Source: Salinirubellus salinus (GTDB taxonomy: Archaea > Halobacteriota > Halobacteria > Halobacteriales > Haloarculaceae). Taken from it: DNA of 64,000 nt. Position numbers and translations under genes: made by a program. The stretch spans positions 124,001 through 188,000 of the forward strand of contig NZ_CP104003.1 in assembly GCF_025231485.1 (NCBI RefSeq), written 5' to 3'. Shown here one piece after another: positions 42,828-51,430 of this stretch; positions within the stretch are counted from its first letter, which is position 1, and every line of letters begins with the position of its first letter. The notes under the pieces were generated by a model. The model had not been told where the DNA came from. It was given only the letters and a program-made list of their open reading frames with translations, and searched no databases.

Positions 42828-43676
42828 ATGGCCGCACCGACCCCGGTTCCGCGGCGCTGGATCGACACCTCGGTCCGCGACGGGCACGTTCTCCCGCTCA
42901 CTCGGTGGGTCGCACGGTTCATCATCCCGTTTCTCGCCGCGGCCGCGCTGGTCCTCTACGGCGTGCCGGGTCGGACCACCGAACTCTTCGCGTGGACGAT
43001 CCGCCCCGACACGACGCCCCTCATCATGGGGGCTGGCTACGGCGCGGGCGTGTACTTCTTCTACCGGGTGTCTACCGTCGACGCGTGGCACACGGTCGCG
43101 CCGGTGTTCCCGGGCATCGCGACGTTCACGTGGTTGATGGCGTTCGCGACGGTACTCCACTGGGGCAATTTCAACCACGAGCACTACACGTTCTTCCTCT
43201 GGGTGTTCCTCTACGCGGTGACGCCGGTCCTCGTCCCGGGGCTCTGGGCACTCAATCGGCGGACAGAACCCGTCTCTCCCCGGGTGACTGAGCCTCGGCT
43301 CCCCCGGGCCGTGCGGGTGCTCGGCGGGGCGCTCGGCGTGGTCATCACGGTCAGTGCCGTGGCGCTGTTCGTCGTTCCGGGGCCGATGATCGAGCTGTGG
43401 CCGTGGAGCGTCTCCCCGCTGACGGCACGGGTCCTGACGGGCTGGTTCGCGCTGCTCGGTATCGTGAACGCCGTCGTCGTCCTCGACCCGCGGTGGAGTG
43501 CCGCGCGGATACTGGTCCAGAGTCAGCTCCTCGGCTTCGGACTGGTGTTGCTCGGGGTCGTCCGTGCCTGGGGCGACTTCGACCAGTCGAACGTCCTGAC
43601 CTGGAGCTTCGTCGGCGGGATGGTGCTGTACCTCGGGGCCGTACTCGTGCTGTACGTCGGGATGGAGCGTCGGTGA
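42828..43676 (+). CDS. seven- to eight-helix membrane protein, unknown
   Basis: 282 residues, start fixed by the SD. Hydrophobic segments begin FIIPFLAAAALVLYGVPG and LIMGAGYGAGVYFFYRVST, and continue to VGGMVLYLGAVLVLYVGM. A loop LHWGNFNHEHYTFFLWVFL carries a His/Asn cluster in or near a helix. No signal for a transporter or enzyme family that I recognise. It converges on the flavoprotein at 43708. Confidence 0.7.
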   Translation: MAAPTPVPRRWIDTSVRDGHVLPLTRWVARFIIPFLAAAALVLYGVPGRTTELFAWTIRPDTTPLIMGAGYGAGVYFFYRVSTVDAWHTVAPVFPGIATFTWLMAFATVLHWGNFNHEHYTFFLWVFLYAVTPVLVPGLWALNRRTEPVSPRVTEPRLPRAVRVLGGALGVVITVSAVALFVVPGPMIELWPWSVSPLTARVLTGWFALLGIVNAVVVLDPRWSAARILVQSQLLGFGLVLLGVVRAWGDFDQSNVLTWSFVGGMVLYLGAVLVLYVGMERR

Positions 43677-43707
43677 GCGACCCACCGACAGCCCGTCTCG
43701 TGGTCCC

Positions 43708-45012
43708 CTACTCCAGTATCCGGTCGGCACACTCGTAGCCCGCCAGGACGCCGCCGTCGAGCGACCGCTCCGGGTACTGTGCCCGCGAGGCCATCCCGGC
43801 GTAGTAGAGGCCGTCGGTGACGTCCGCCGCGAGGTCGTACGGGACCACCCGGTCGAGGTAGCCACGGGAGTAGATGGGGGCAGTCCGTGGGTTCCGAGCG
43901 ACCTCCATCCACTCGACGGCCGAGCGGTCGAAGTCGGGGTAGAGGTCGGCGATGCCGTCCAGCCACAGCTCCCGGACCTCGTCGTCGTCCAGCCGCCAGA
44001 GCTCCTCCTCGGTGTCCTGGACGTAACTCGCCACGTAGAGCAGGTGTTCGCCCCCGTAGCGCTCGGGCGGGACGAAGTTCGTGTGCTCGATGAGCGCGCC
44101 GAACGGCGCCTCGTCGGCGATGTTGAGCCAGTAGGTGTCCATCAGCGACTCGGACATCCCGACGACGGCGCAGACCGAGCCCTGGAACTCCACGTCGCAC
44201 TCGTAGCCGGTCAGCGCCTCGAGGACGTTCGGCATCGTCGCGACCACCACGTCGTCCACGTCGTACTCGGTGGTCCCGTCGGGTGTCTCGACGGTCATCG
44301 ACTCCACGCTGTCGCCGAACGCGAGGTCGGTCACCCGGGCCTCGGTCTCGATGTGCTCCGTGCCCACGGCGTCGACGAGCGCGTCCAGCAGGCGGCCGAA
44401 CCCGCCCTCGACGTAGCCCAGTTCCTCGCCACGCAGGAGGTCACGCTCCGAGCGGAACTTGATGCGCCCGAGGAGCCACGCTGCCGAGACGTCCTCCTTC
44501 CGGGAGCCGAACTTCGCGTCCAGCAGGGGCTCGAAGAAGTACTCGTAGACGCCGCGGGTGGTGTGTTCGAGCAGGAACTCCTTGATGGGGACGTGCTCGA
44601 ACGCCTCGAGGTCCTCGTAGGTGTCGAACGTCGGAATCCCGCCGCGGACGTCTATCTCCTTGGTGAGCATCGCGAGGCGGAACTTGTCGTACACCGAGAG
44701 GTAGGGGTAGGCGGCGATCTCCCAGGCGGTGTCGAGCGGGTGTTCGACCCCCTCGACGTAGTAGGCGTTCTCGCCGATACGCCACTCGACGGCGTCACCG
44801 AGGCCGAGTTCCTCGGCGAGTTCGACGATGGTGGTCTCGTTCTTCGAGAGGTGGTGGTAGAACTTCTCGATGCGGTCGCCCCGCGTGTCGTAGGTGGCGG
44901 CGAGACCGCCGACGTCGTCGCTGGCCTCGAACACGCGGACCTCCTCGCCGGCCTCCCGGAGTCGGTAGGCGGCCGCGAGTCCCGCGATGCCGCCGCCGAC
45001 GACGCCTATCAT
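43708..45012 (-). CDS. FAD-dependent amine oxidase/protoporphyrinogen oxidase-like flavoprotein
   Basis: 434 residues. IGVVGGGIAGLAAAYRLREA then VRVFEASDDVGGLAATYDTR binds FAD as in protoporphyrinogen oxidase, phytoene desaturase and UDP-galactopyranose mutase relatives. KFYHHLSKNETTIVELAEEL and SKFGSRKEDVSAAWLLGRI-type motifs (FGSRKEDVSAAWLLGRIKF) are common to haloarchaeal 'NAD(P)/FAD oxidoreductase' proteins placed near glycan or carotenoid genes. GLYYAGMASRAQYPERSLDG ends it. Substrate not assigned. Downstream of the lipoprotein gene on the same strand (63 nt). Confidence 0.83.
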   Translation of the reverse strand: MIGVVGGGIAGLAAAYRLREAGEEVRVFEASDDVGGLAATYDTRGDRIEKFYHHLSKNETTIVELAEELGLGDAVEWRIGENAYYVEGVEHPLDTAWEIAAYPYLSVYDKFRLAMLTKEIDVRGGIPTFDTYEDLEAFEHVPIKEFLLEHTTRGVYEYFFEPLLDAKFGSRKEDVSAAWLLGRIKFRSERDLLRGEELGYVEGGFGRLLDALVDAVGTEHIETEARVTDLAFGDSVESMTVETPDGTTEYDVDDVVVATMPNVLEALTGYECDVEFQGSVCAVVGMSESLMDTYWLNIADEAPFGALIEHTNFVPPERYGGEHLLYVASYVQDTEEELWRLDDDEVRELWLDGIADLYPDFDRSAVEWMEVARNPRTAPIYSRGYLDRVVPYDLAADVTDGLYYAGMASRAQYPERSLDGGVLAGYECADRILE

Positions 45013-45075
45013 ATCTCGAGCGTCGCCGCGGGTCGGTATGGGCCTTTTGACCGATGGTCGGAGACGTCGGCGGCC

Positions 45076-46098
45076 TCAGCCGTACTGCTCGCCCAGCGCC
45101 TCGATGCGCGTCTCGAGTTCGGCCACCGTCGTCTCGTATGTGGTGGAGACGGTGTCGCCGTCCTGCGAGACGGTCAGGCGGTCGAGGGCGGCCTCGACCT
45201 CCTCGGTCGTGCTCTCCGTCGACTTCGCGACGGTGACGAGTGCCTCCGTCTGCTCGACCACCGCCTCGGCGGCCTGCGAGTCGACGGCGACGAACACGAC
45301 TTCGAGGCCGACCGTGTCGCCGTTCGAGTAGAGCGCCCCACCGCTGTGGGTGACCCGCTGGTAGGCGTCGAGTTCGACCGTCTCGCCACCAACCGGGATG
45401 CGCCGGGGAAGCGAGTCGTCCGGGACCTCCGCTCCGTAGCGGACGTAGCCGTCGCGGGTGCCGTCGTAGGCGTTCGAGAGCGCCGACCCGATGGCGTCAC
45501 CCTCGCCGTTCGCCACGTCGACGGCGTCCTCGACGGCGTCGGTGGAGCCGACGACGTACCGGCCATCACCGAGGACCGCCAGTTCGGCCTCGACGTACTC
45601 GCTGTCGTTCGTGTACGTGGTCGTCCCCGAGTACTCACCCTCGGTGTAGGTCGCCCCACCATCCTCGAGTGCGTCGACGACTTCCGTCTCGGACCACTCG
45701 GCCTCGAACACGGCACCGGCGTAGGCGTCACCACCGAAGCCGAAGTAGCCGAACTCGCCGAACCCGAGGACCGACTGGAGGCCGGAGGGCGGGAGCGTCG
45801 CCTCGGCCTCCGCCTCGTCGAGGACCGCCTCGTAGCTCTCTGGGCCGCTGTAGTACTCGTTCTGCGAGACGACGCCGAGGTAGGCGTTCGCGAGGCGGGC
45901 CGTGTTCTCGTCACCGAGGAGGCCCTGTACGTCTGCGGTGAACACGCCACGGGAGGCCGCGGGCGCGCTGTCGGTGCTCACGCCACCGCCACCGGTGAAA
46001 TCGCTTATCTGCTCGGTACAGCCGGCACTGGCGGTGAGGGCGGCGAGGCCGACGCCGGCGCTCGCGCGGAGGACGTCTCGTCTAGAGGGACCAGTCAT
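45076..46098 (-). CDS. Tat-exported lipoprotein of unknown function
   Basis: 340 residues from ATG 46098. SRRDVLRASAGVGLAALTAS then AGC: a twin-arginine signal and lipobox, with lipidation at about Cys27. The mature part is acidic, Tyr/Gly-rich, with a hydrophobic-poor beta-like profile: GSALSNAYDGTRDGYVRYGA, GETVELDAYQRVTHSGGALY and VSTTYETTVAELETRIEAL. It would be anchored on the outer face of the membrane. No family recognised. Diverges from thrB. Confidence 0.75.
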   Translation of the reverse strand: MTGPSRRDVLRASAGVGLAALTASAGCTEQISDFTGGGGVSTDSAPAASRGVFTADVQGLLGDENTARLANAYLGVVSQNEYYSGPESYEAVLDEAEAEATLPPSGLQSVLGFGEFGYFGFGGDAYAGAVFEAEWSETEVVDALEDGGATYTEGEYSGTTTYTNDSEYVEAELAVLGDGRYVVGSTDAVEDAVDVANGEGDAIGSALSNAYDGTRDGYVRYGAEVPDDSLPRRIPVGGETVELDAYQRVTHSGGALYSNGDTVGLEVVFVAVDSQAAEAVVEQTEALVTVAKSTESTTEEVEAALDRLTVSQDGDTVSTTYETTVAELETRIEALGEQYG

Positions 46099-46150
46099 GT
46101 AGTCGAGACGCGTGCCGGGACCGGTATAGGCCTTCTTGCTTCGTTCGGGT

Positions 46151-46160
46151 ACATTTAACC
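46151..46160 (+). promoter_or_regulatory. TATA-box promoter of thrB
   Basis: ACATTTAACC ends 23 nt before the ATG at 46183; spacing fits a leaderless thrB mRNA. Confidence 0.65.
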
Positions 46161-46182
46161 GTCCCCTCTCGTTACGCCGGGT

Positions 46183-47061
46183 ATGCTCACCGTCCGGGCG
46201 CCGGCGACGAGTGCGAACCTCGGCAGCGGGTTCGACGTCTTCGGCGTCGCCCTCGAACGCCCGGCGGACGTGGTCCGCGTCGAGAAGGCCGCAGAGACCA
46301 CCATCACCGTCACGGGCGCGGGGAGCCAGTACATACCCGAGGACCCGCGGAAGAACACGGTCGGTGCCGTCGCCGAGGCGCTGGAGGCGCCCGCCCACAT
46401 CCGCATCGACAAGGGGATCCGCCCGGCCTCGGGGCTCGGCTCCTCGGCCGCCAGCGCCGCCGCCGCCGCCGTCGGGCTGAACGAACTCTACGACCGGGGC
46501 TACACCCGCGAGGAACTCGTCCCCATCGCCGCCGAGGGCGAGGCCGTCGTCTCGGGGGCGGCACACTCCGACAACGTCGCGCCATCCATCCTCGGCGGGT
46601 TCACCATCGCCCGGCACGACGGCGTGACGAGCGTCGACGCGGACATCCCGCTCGTCGCCTGCCTCCCCGAGATCGTCGTCTCGACCCGCGACGCCCGTCG
46701 GGTCGTCCCCGACGGCGCCCGGATGGAACAGGTCGTCGAGACGGTCGGCAACGCCGCGACGCTCGCCGTGGGGATGGCCCGCGACGACCCCGACCTCGTC
46801 GGCCGGGGGATGCACGACTCCGTGGTCACGCCCGCGCGTGCGGAACTCATCGACGGGTACGGGAACGTCCACGCCTCCGCGGTCGAGGCGGGTGCCACCG
46901 GCGTCACCATCAGCGGCGCCGGCCCGACCGTCATCGCGGCCTGTCACGAGGGTGACCGGGGCGCGGTGGCCAGCGCGATGCTCGACTCCTTCGAGCGCTC
47001 GGGCGTCGAAGCCCGCGCGTTCAAGACGCGCATCGGGCGTGGCGCCGAGATGTTCGACTAG
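46183..47061 (+). CDS. thrB: homoserine kinase
   Basis: 292 residues. GHMP kinase: VRAPATSANLGSGFDVFGVA at the N-terminus, ATP loop IRPASGLGSSAASAAAAAVG (about 79-98), and the C-terminal ATGVTISGAGPTVIAACHEG. It phosphorylates homoserine for threonine synthesis in the cytoplasm. Stand-alone, with a leaderless promoter. Its stop shares CTAG (47058-47061) with the convergent phosphotransferase gene. Confidence 0.95.
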   Translation: MLTVRAPATSANLGSGFDVFGVALERPADVVRVEKAAETTITVTGAGSQYIPEDPRKNTVGAVAEALEAPAHIRIDKGIRPASGLGSSAASAAAAAVGLNELYDRGYTREELVPIAAEGEAVVSGAAHSDNVAPSILGGFTIARHDGVTSVDADIPLVACLPEIVVSTRDARRVVPDGARMEQVVETVGNAATLAVGMARDDPDLVGRGMHDSVVTPARAELIDGYGNVHASAVEAGATGVTISGAGPTVIAACHEGDRGAVASAMLDSFERSGVEARAFKTRIGRGAEMFD

Positions 47062-48155
47062 GCGTCGAGTGCGCGTTCGACGTCGGTGCGGAACCGCGCT
47101 GCGACCGCCTCGACCGTCCCGTCGGGGAGGTCGAGGTGGCCGAAGTCGTTCATCACCCGCGTCGCCGCCAGCAGCTCGTAGCACGGCGTCGGCTCGCGCA
47201 CCCGGTCGACGAGGCCGGATGCTGTCTCCGCGTACCCGTCGAGCAGCGCCTCGCGGACGAGGGGCCGGCGGTCCCGTGGCTCGCCACGGACCTCGTGGCG
47301 CGACGAAGTCGTGACACGGCGGTCACGCACGTCGGGGAGGCCAGCGAGGAACGACCCGCCGTAGAGGTAGGCCGCGAACTCGAAGTCGAACGCGGGCGGC
47401 ACGGCGAGCGTGTACGCCCAGTCGGGCTGGGCGGTCACTCGACCCGCGTCGGGGTCCACGAGGAGGTTGTGGAAGCCGTGGTCGTTCCGGCCCAGCGCGG
47501 GCCGGAACGGGCCCGAGAGCGCGGCGATTCGCTCCTCGAACCACACCGTCAGCCGCTCGGTGAGGGCCGCGAACCGGGAGTCTACGTGGCGGTCGAGTTC
47601 CGCCCGCGTCCGCGCCCACAGATACTCGGGCCACGTCTCGCGCCCGCGGACGACGCGGAGGTCGCTCGGGTCGCCGCTCGGCCGCTCGCCGTCGAGCGAC
47701 GGCCCTCCGTTGGCGACGTAGCCGAAGGCGTCGACGGCGTCGAGCGTGTGCAGCGACCCGAGGTGGCGTCCCACGTCACGCGTGAGGCCCTGCAAGACGT
47801 CGTCGGAGACTCGGCCGACGGCCTCGTAGGGGAGGGTCTCGCTCGGCACGGCGGCGCTCAGGTGGAACGGCGCGGGCAGGTCGGGGTCGTCGTCGACGAC
47901 GCCGAGGACCGGCGTCACCGGGACGTCGGTCCCGTCCTCGAGGAGTCGCTGGATGCGGGCGTCCGCCGAGACGCCCTCGCCGTCGCCCTCCGTGGTACAC
48001 TTCAGGTAGCAGGTGTCCACGTCGCCACCGGAGACCGAGAGCCGATAGACCGCCGAGAACCCACTCTCGACCGGTTCCGCACATTCGAGCCGCCACTCGG
48101 GTTCGACGCGTTGGAGCATCCGTTCGAGCGTGGCGTAGGGGAGGGCATCGGTCAT
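47058..48155 (-). CDS. APH-family phosphotransferase (kinase-like fold)
   Basis: 365 residues from ATG 48155. ECAEPVESGFSAVYRLSVSG then VDTCYLKCTT is the nucleotide-binding N-lobe. ALGRNDHGFHNLLVDPDAGR is the catalytic loop (Asp as base, His/Asn) and VTAQPDWAYTLAVPPAFDFE stands where the DxD/DFG metal site lies, here PDW. The fold is that of aminoglycoside/choline kinases. Substrate unknown. Haloarchaea carry several. Confidence 0.85.
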   Translation of the reverse strand: MTDALPYATLERMLQRVEPEWRLECAEPVESGFSAVYRLSVSGGDVDTCYLKCTTEGDGEGVSADARIQRLLEDGTDVPVTPVLGVVDDDPDLPAPFHLSAAVPSETLPYEAVGRVSDDVLQGLTRDVGRHLGSLHTLDAVDAFGYVANGGPSLDGERPSGDPSDLRVVRGRETWPEYLWARTRAELDRHVDSRFAALTERLTVWFEERIAALSGPFRPALGRNDHGFHNLLVDPDAGRVTAQPDWAYTLAVPPAFDFEFAAYLYGGSFLAGLPDVRDRRVTTSSRHEVRGEPRDRRPLVREALLDGYAETASGLVDRVREPTPCYELLAATRVMNDFGHLDLPDGTVEAVAARFRTDVERALDA

Positions 48156-48326
48156 ACTCGCGCCGTACGGGGGGTCAGGGAAGTGTCTTTGCGTGGGGCG
48201 AGACGGACCGACACGGTGCCACGGCTGTACGGTGCGAGGCGGTGCGGTAGAAGCCAGCGTACCGCGGCGACGCCGCGGTTTCACTCGCTCCGAGTGGAGC
48301 GAGGAGCGCCGTTCGCACCCACTGTT

Positions 48327-48362
48327 TTACGCGAGTGGTCCGCGAAGCGGACCCGAGCGTAA
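48327..48362. repeat. 36-bp palindromic intergenic element
   Basis: TTACGC at 48327-48332 mirrors GCGTAA at 48357-48362, enclosing a perfect inner inverted repeat GGTCCGC-GAA-GCGGACC. It lies just after the 3' end of the SCP2-like gene (ending 48371) and could act as its terminator or be a dispersed palindrome. A related GC palindrome is at 12654-12678. Confidence 0.7.
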
Positions 48363-48370
48363 CAGGATGG

Positions 48371-48793
48371 TCAGTACGCGTACTCGGTGTCGATGCTCGC
48401 GCTCGTCTCCGTCATCGCCACCGCGGCACCGGAGTACTGCATGACCTTCTGCATGTCACCCTCGAGGTCGAAGACGCCGGACATCATCCCGTCGATGGCA
48501 CCCATCTCGCCGTCGTTGAGCTTCTGCCAGTCGGAGTAGGCGCCCCGCATGACGAAGCCGTGCTCGACCTCGTCGAGGTCGTCGACCTCCTTCACCGCGG
48601 TACACTTGCCATCCTCGAGTGCGATGTAGAAGTAGCGGTCCTCCGGGAGTCGGTCGTCAGCGACGATGTGGAAGATGAAGTCGCCGTCGAACCCGACGCC
48701 CCAGCCGGCGCCCTGCTCTCCGTACTCCTCGCTCTCGTTCAGTCGGTTCTTGTACTCCTCCATCCACGCCTCACTCGGGAACTCGTATGCCAT
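48371..48793 (-). CDS. SCP2 sterol-binding-like protein
   Basis: 140 residues from ATG 48793. EFPSEAWMEEYKNRLNESEE, then GWGVGFDGDFIFHIVADD and CTAVKEVDDLDEVEHGFVMR, with a C-terminal half MGAIDGMMSGVFDLEGDMQK and VMQYSGAAVAMTETS. The order W-x-GD/GMMSG-x-GD is that of the SCP2 lipid-binding fold, which holds hydrophobic ligands. The acidic sequence is haloarchaeal. It has a strong SD whose bases are inside an RNA hairpin. A truncated relative is at 15303-15794. Confidence 0.8.
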   Translation of the reverse strand: MAYEFPSEAWMEEYKNRLNESEEYGEQGAGWGVGFDGDFIFHIVADDRLPEDRYFYIALEDGKCTAVKEVDDLDEVEHGFVMRGAYSDWQKLNDGEMGAIDGMMSGVFDLEGDMQKVMQYSGAAVAMTETSASIDTEYAY

Positions 48794-48800
48794 GATGTGT

Positions 48801-48824
48801 GCCTCCGTACCACGTATCGGAGGC
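48801..48824 (-). promoter_or_regulatory. 5'-UTR hairpin enclosing the SD of the SCP2-like gene
   Basis: In the mRNA, GCCTCCG and CGGAGGC are separated by ATACGTGGTA, giving a perfect 7-bp stem. The 3' arm contains the ribosome binding site GGAGG, whose last base is 8 nt before the ATG at 48793. Folding would hide the SD. Candidate translational switch. No known riboswitch aptamer recognised. Confidence 0.55.
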
Positions 48825-48985
48825 CCGTGTGCCGAATAAGCGTTCTGCCGCGCTGACGGCGAACGTATAAATACCAGGGGGTGGCGAGCGGCGGCGTCCC
48901 GTCAGGCGGTTCTGTGGCGCCGGACATAAACTCCCGTTTCATCCCCACGGAACCCTTTACCGTGCGGTATTCCAGACGGTGGACA

Positions 48986-51367
48986 GTGACGACCCGAGAG
49001 ATACGAGATCACACGAACACGTCCGCATCGCGGCTCGGCGGGGCCGAGTTCCAGGCGGCCGTCGTCGGAGCCCTGGTGGGTGGGGCCGTCGGCGCGGCCG
49101 CCATGGAGCGACTGGCGCCGGGCCACCTCCGACTGGTGGGTGCACTCAGTGGCGAGGCAGCGTTCGCCCAGTCGCTCGTGACCTGGTTCGGGCTCTGTCT
49201 CCTCCTCGGTCTCGGCTTCGCCTACGTCGCCTCGCGCAGTCTGAACCGCTACACCACCGTCGTGGTGGCGCTGACCTCGCGCAGCACCACGCTCCGACGG
49301 CTGTTGATGCCCGCGGTCCGGCGGTCAATGCTCGGGACCACCGCCGCCGGCATCGGCGTGCTGTTCGGTGCCGCCGCGGCCGTCGTCGTCGGCTTCGTCG
49401 GCGTCCCCGTGGCCGTCGACGTGGCGACGGACTACCGCCCCTCGGTGCCCATCGTCGACTCCTCCGTCGCCCTCGGCTACGTCCTCACGGGGACCGTCAT
49501 CGGCGCTGGCTACGGGACGACGCTGGACGGGTCGCTCCCCACCCTCGGCCTCGGGACCGACCGTGGACGTGGGGTCGTCTACGGGACGCTCCTCGGAGGA
49601 GCGCTGGGCGGGGGGACGCTGGCTCTGCTCGCGCCGCTGCACCTCCGGTATGTCGGCGCCGTCGTGGGGAGCGGGTCCGTGGGTCGTGGTCTGCTCGTCT
49701 TCTTCGCCACCGCGTTCGTCCTGACAGCCGTCTTCGCGGTGACCGCTGCGAAGCTCGGCGGTCGTGGACCGGGATACACCCGGCGGACGGCGTTCGCGGG
49801 CATCTGTTTCGGGGCACTCGCCGGCGTCGCCCTGAGCCTGTTCGCCGTGCCGGCCGTCGTCAACAGCGAGACGCAGTTCACGCTCGCCTCCCCGCTCGGT
49901 GACCGGGCCGTCCTCGCCGGGTGGACCGTCTACGGCCTGTTCGCGGGGTACGGCTACGCCCGCGGCGTCGAAGGGGGCTCGGTCCTCCCGGACAAGCTCG
50001 TCGACCGGGTCGGTGCCGTCACCGCGTCCACGCTCGTCGCGGGGACCGTCGGCTCGGTGTTGCTCTACCTCATCTCGCCGGTGCACCTCCGGTTCGTCGG
50101 CACACTCACGCGCTCCGGAACGCTCGAACGCGGCATCCTGAGCGTCTACCTGTTCGCCCTGCTCGCGGCCGTCGGCGTCGCGCTGTTCGCCGACGAGACG
50201 GCCCGCCGCTCGGGGCTCCGTCTCGGGAGTGCCGTCGGCGTGCTGAGTGTGCTGTTCGGCCTCTTCACTCTCCCACTCTACGTGAACCGCGTGACGACGT
50301 TCACGCTGCAGGTGCCGCTGGGTACCCCCCGCGTCCTGCTCGGGTGGGGTGCCTTCGGGATGGTCTTCGGGTTGACATATGGCGTCGTCCGCCGGCGCGA
50401 GACACCCCTGCTCGGCGCCGAGCGCACCCGGGCGACGGTGTACGGTGCGGCCGGTGCGGCCGTCGCCTCCACGTTCGTCTTCTACGCCGGGTGGCCGGTC
50501 TACCTGCGGTACTTCGGCGACCTCGCGGGGAACGCGACGTTCGCCCGCGGGACGGCCGTCTGGGCCGCGCTGGCGGTGCTGTTCGCGCTCGGGTTCGCGC
50601 TCACGCTCGGCAAGCAGGTCGAGTCGTCGACGCCGTTCGCCGACGCCGTCCGCCGGGGGGCGGCCTACGGGGCCGGTCTCGCGGCGGTGGTCGGCCTCGT
50701 GCTCGTCCCGTTCTTCGTCGACGAGACGACGGCCTCGGCCCTGCCACTGCCGCACACCGACCCCGCCGTCCTCCTCGGGTACGTCGCGTTCGGTGGCGTC
50801 CTCGGCGCGACGTACCGCTCGACGCTGCCGACGGACGCCGAGACGCTGGGGGCCGACCTCTCGGCGCGGGCGCGCCGTCGACGCGCGACCCTCTTCGGCG
50901 CGCTGTTCGGCGCGTTCGTCGGCGGGCTCGTCCTCCAGCACCTCGCCGGCCTCGTCCACCTGCGGTACGTCGGCTCGCTGGCCGGGCAGGGTGGCTCGGT
51001 CGTCGGGTCGTGGGCCGTCTGGCTGGCGCTCGCGGCACTGTTCGCGGTGGCGTTCCGGGTCGCCGTCGGCGGTCGGTTCGACGAGTACGAGCGGCGCGTC
51101 CGGACCGTGGCGAAGCAGGACGCCGACCTGAACCGACTGCTCGGCGGCGCGCTCGACGACACCCCGCGGGCGACGACGGGGCTGCTCGTCGGCACGGGGT
51201 ACGGGATCGCGCTGGCCGTCGGCGTCGGGATACTCGCCGTCCCGCTCGTCGTCAACACCGCGACACCGTTCCTGATGCCGCTCCCGAACCTCGACGCCTA
51301 CGTCCTGCTCGCGTTCGTCGCCTACGGTACCGTCCTCGGGACGGGCTACGGCGTGATGCTGGAGTAG
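48986..51367 (+). CDS. large membrane protein of five internal repeats, unknown function
   Basis: About 793 residues from GTG 48986, about 28 nt after the CCTTTACC box (48952-48959). GTG 48962 and GTG 48881 are in-frame alternatives, the latter too close to a TATAAATA at 48868. The chain repeats one unit five times: an (A/L)xHLRxVGxL motif at residues 47, 219, 367, 506 and 658, two helices, and a helix ending VLLGY/W-x-x-FG-x-x-x-G-x-x-YG at about 161, 309, 450, 595 and 773. Roughly twenty membrane helices. No ATPase, permease or enzyme motif. I recognise no family. Confidence 0.8.
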   Translation: MTTREIRDHTNTSASRLGGAEFQAAVVGALVGGAVGAAAMERLAPGHLRLVGALSGEAAFAQSLVTWFGLCLLLGLGFAYVASRSLNRYTTVVVALTSRSTTLRRLLMPAVRRSMLGTTAAGIGVLFGAAAAVVVGFVGVPVAVDVATDYRPSVPIVDSSVALGYVLTGTVIGAGYGTTLDGSLPTLGLGTDRGRGVVYGTLLGGALGGGTLALLAPLHLRYVGAVVGSGSVGRGLLVFFATAFVLTAVFAVTAAKLGGRGPGYTRRTAFAGICFGALAGVALSLFAVPAVVNSETQFTLASPLGDRAVLAGWTVYGLFAGYGYARGVEGGSVLPDKLVDRVGAVTASTLVAGTVGSVLLYLISPVHLRFVGTLTRSGTLERGILSVYLFALLAAVGVALFADETARRSGLRLGSAVGVLSVLFGLFTLPLYVNRVTTFTLQVPLGTPRVLLGWGAFGMVFGLTYGVVRRRETPLLGAERTRATVYGAAGAAVASTFVFYAGWPVYLRYFGDLAGNATFARGTAVWAALAVLFALGFALTLGKQVESSTPFADAVRRGAAYGAGLAAVVGLVLVPFFVDETTASALPLPHTDPAVLLGYVAFGGVLGATYRSTLPTDAETLGADLSARARRRRATLFGALFGAFVGGLVLQHLAGLVHLRYVGSLAGQGGSVVGSWAVWLALAALFAVAFRVAVGGRFDEYERRVRTVAKQDADLNRLLGGALDDTPRATTGLLVGTGYGIALAVGVGILAVPLVVNTATPFLMPLPNLDAYVLLAFVAYGTVLGTGYGVMLE

Positions 51368-51430
51368 GCCCGTTGCCCGTTCTTCCGGCGGGACCACCCC
51401 ACCTTAGTGTCGCGGCCGCTTCGGACGGGT

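Noticed and set aside
49325-51397. A 690-codon open frame on the minus strand, opposite the five-repeat membrane protein
   Set aside because: Glu/Arg/Asp-rich antisense of a membrane gene with no motif; the plus frame has regular hydrophobic repeats.
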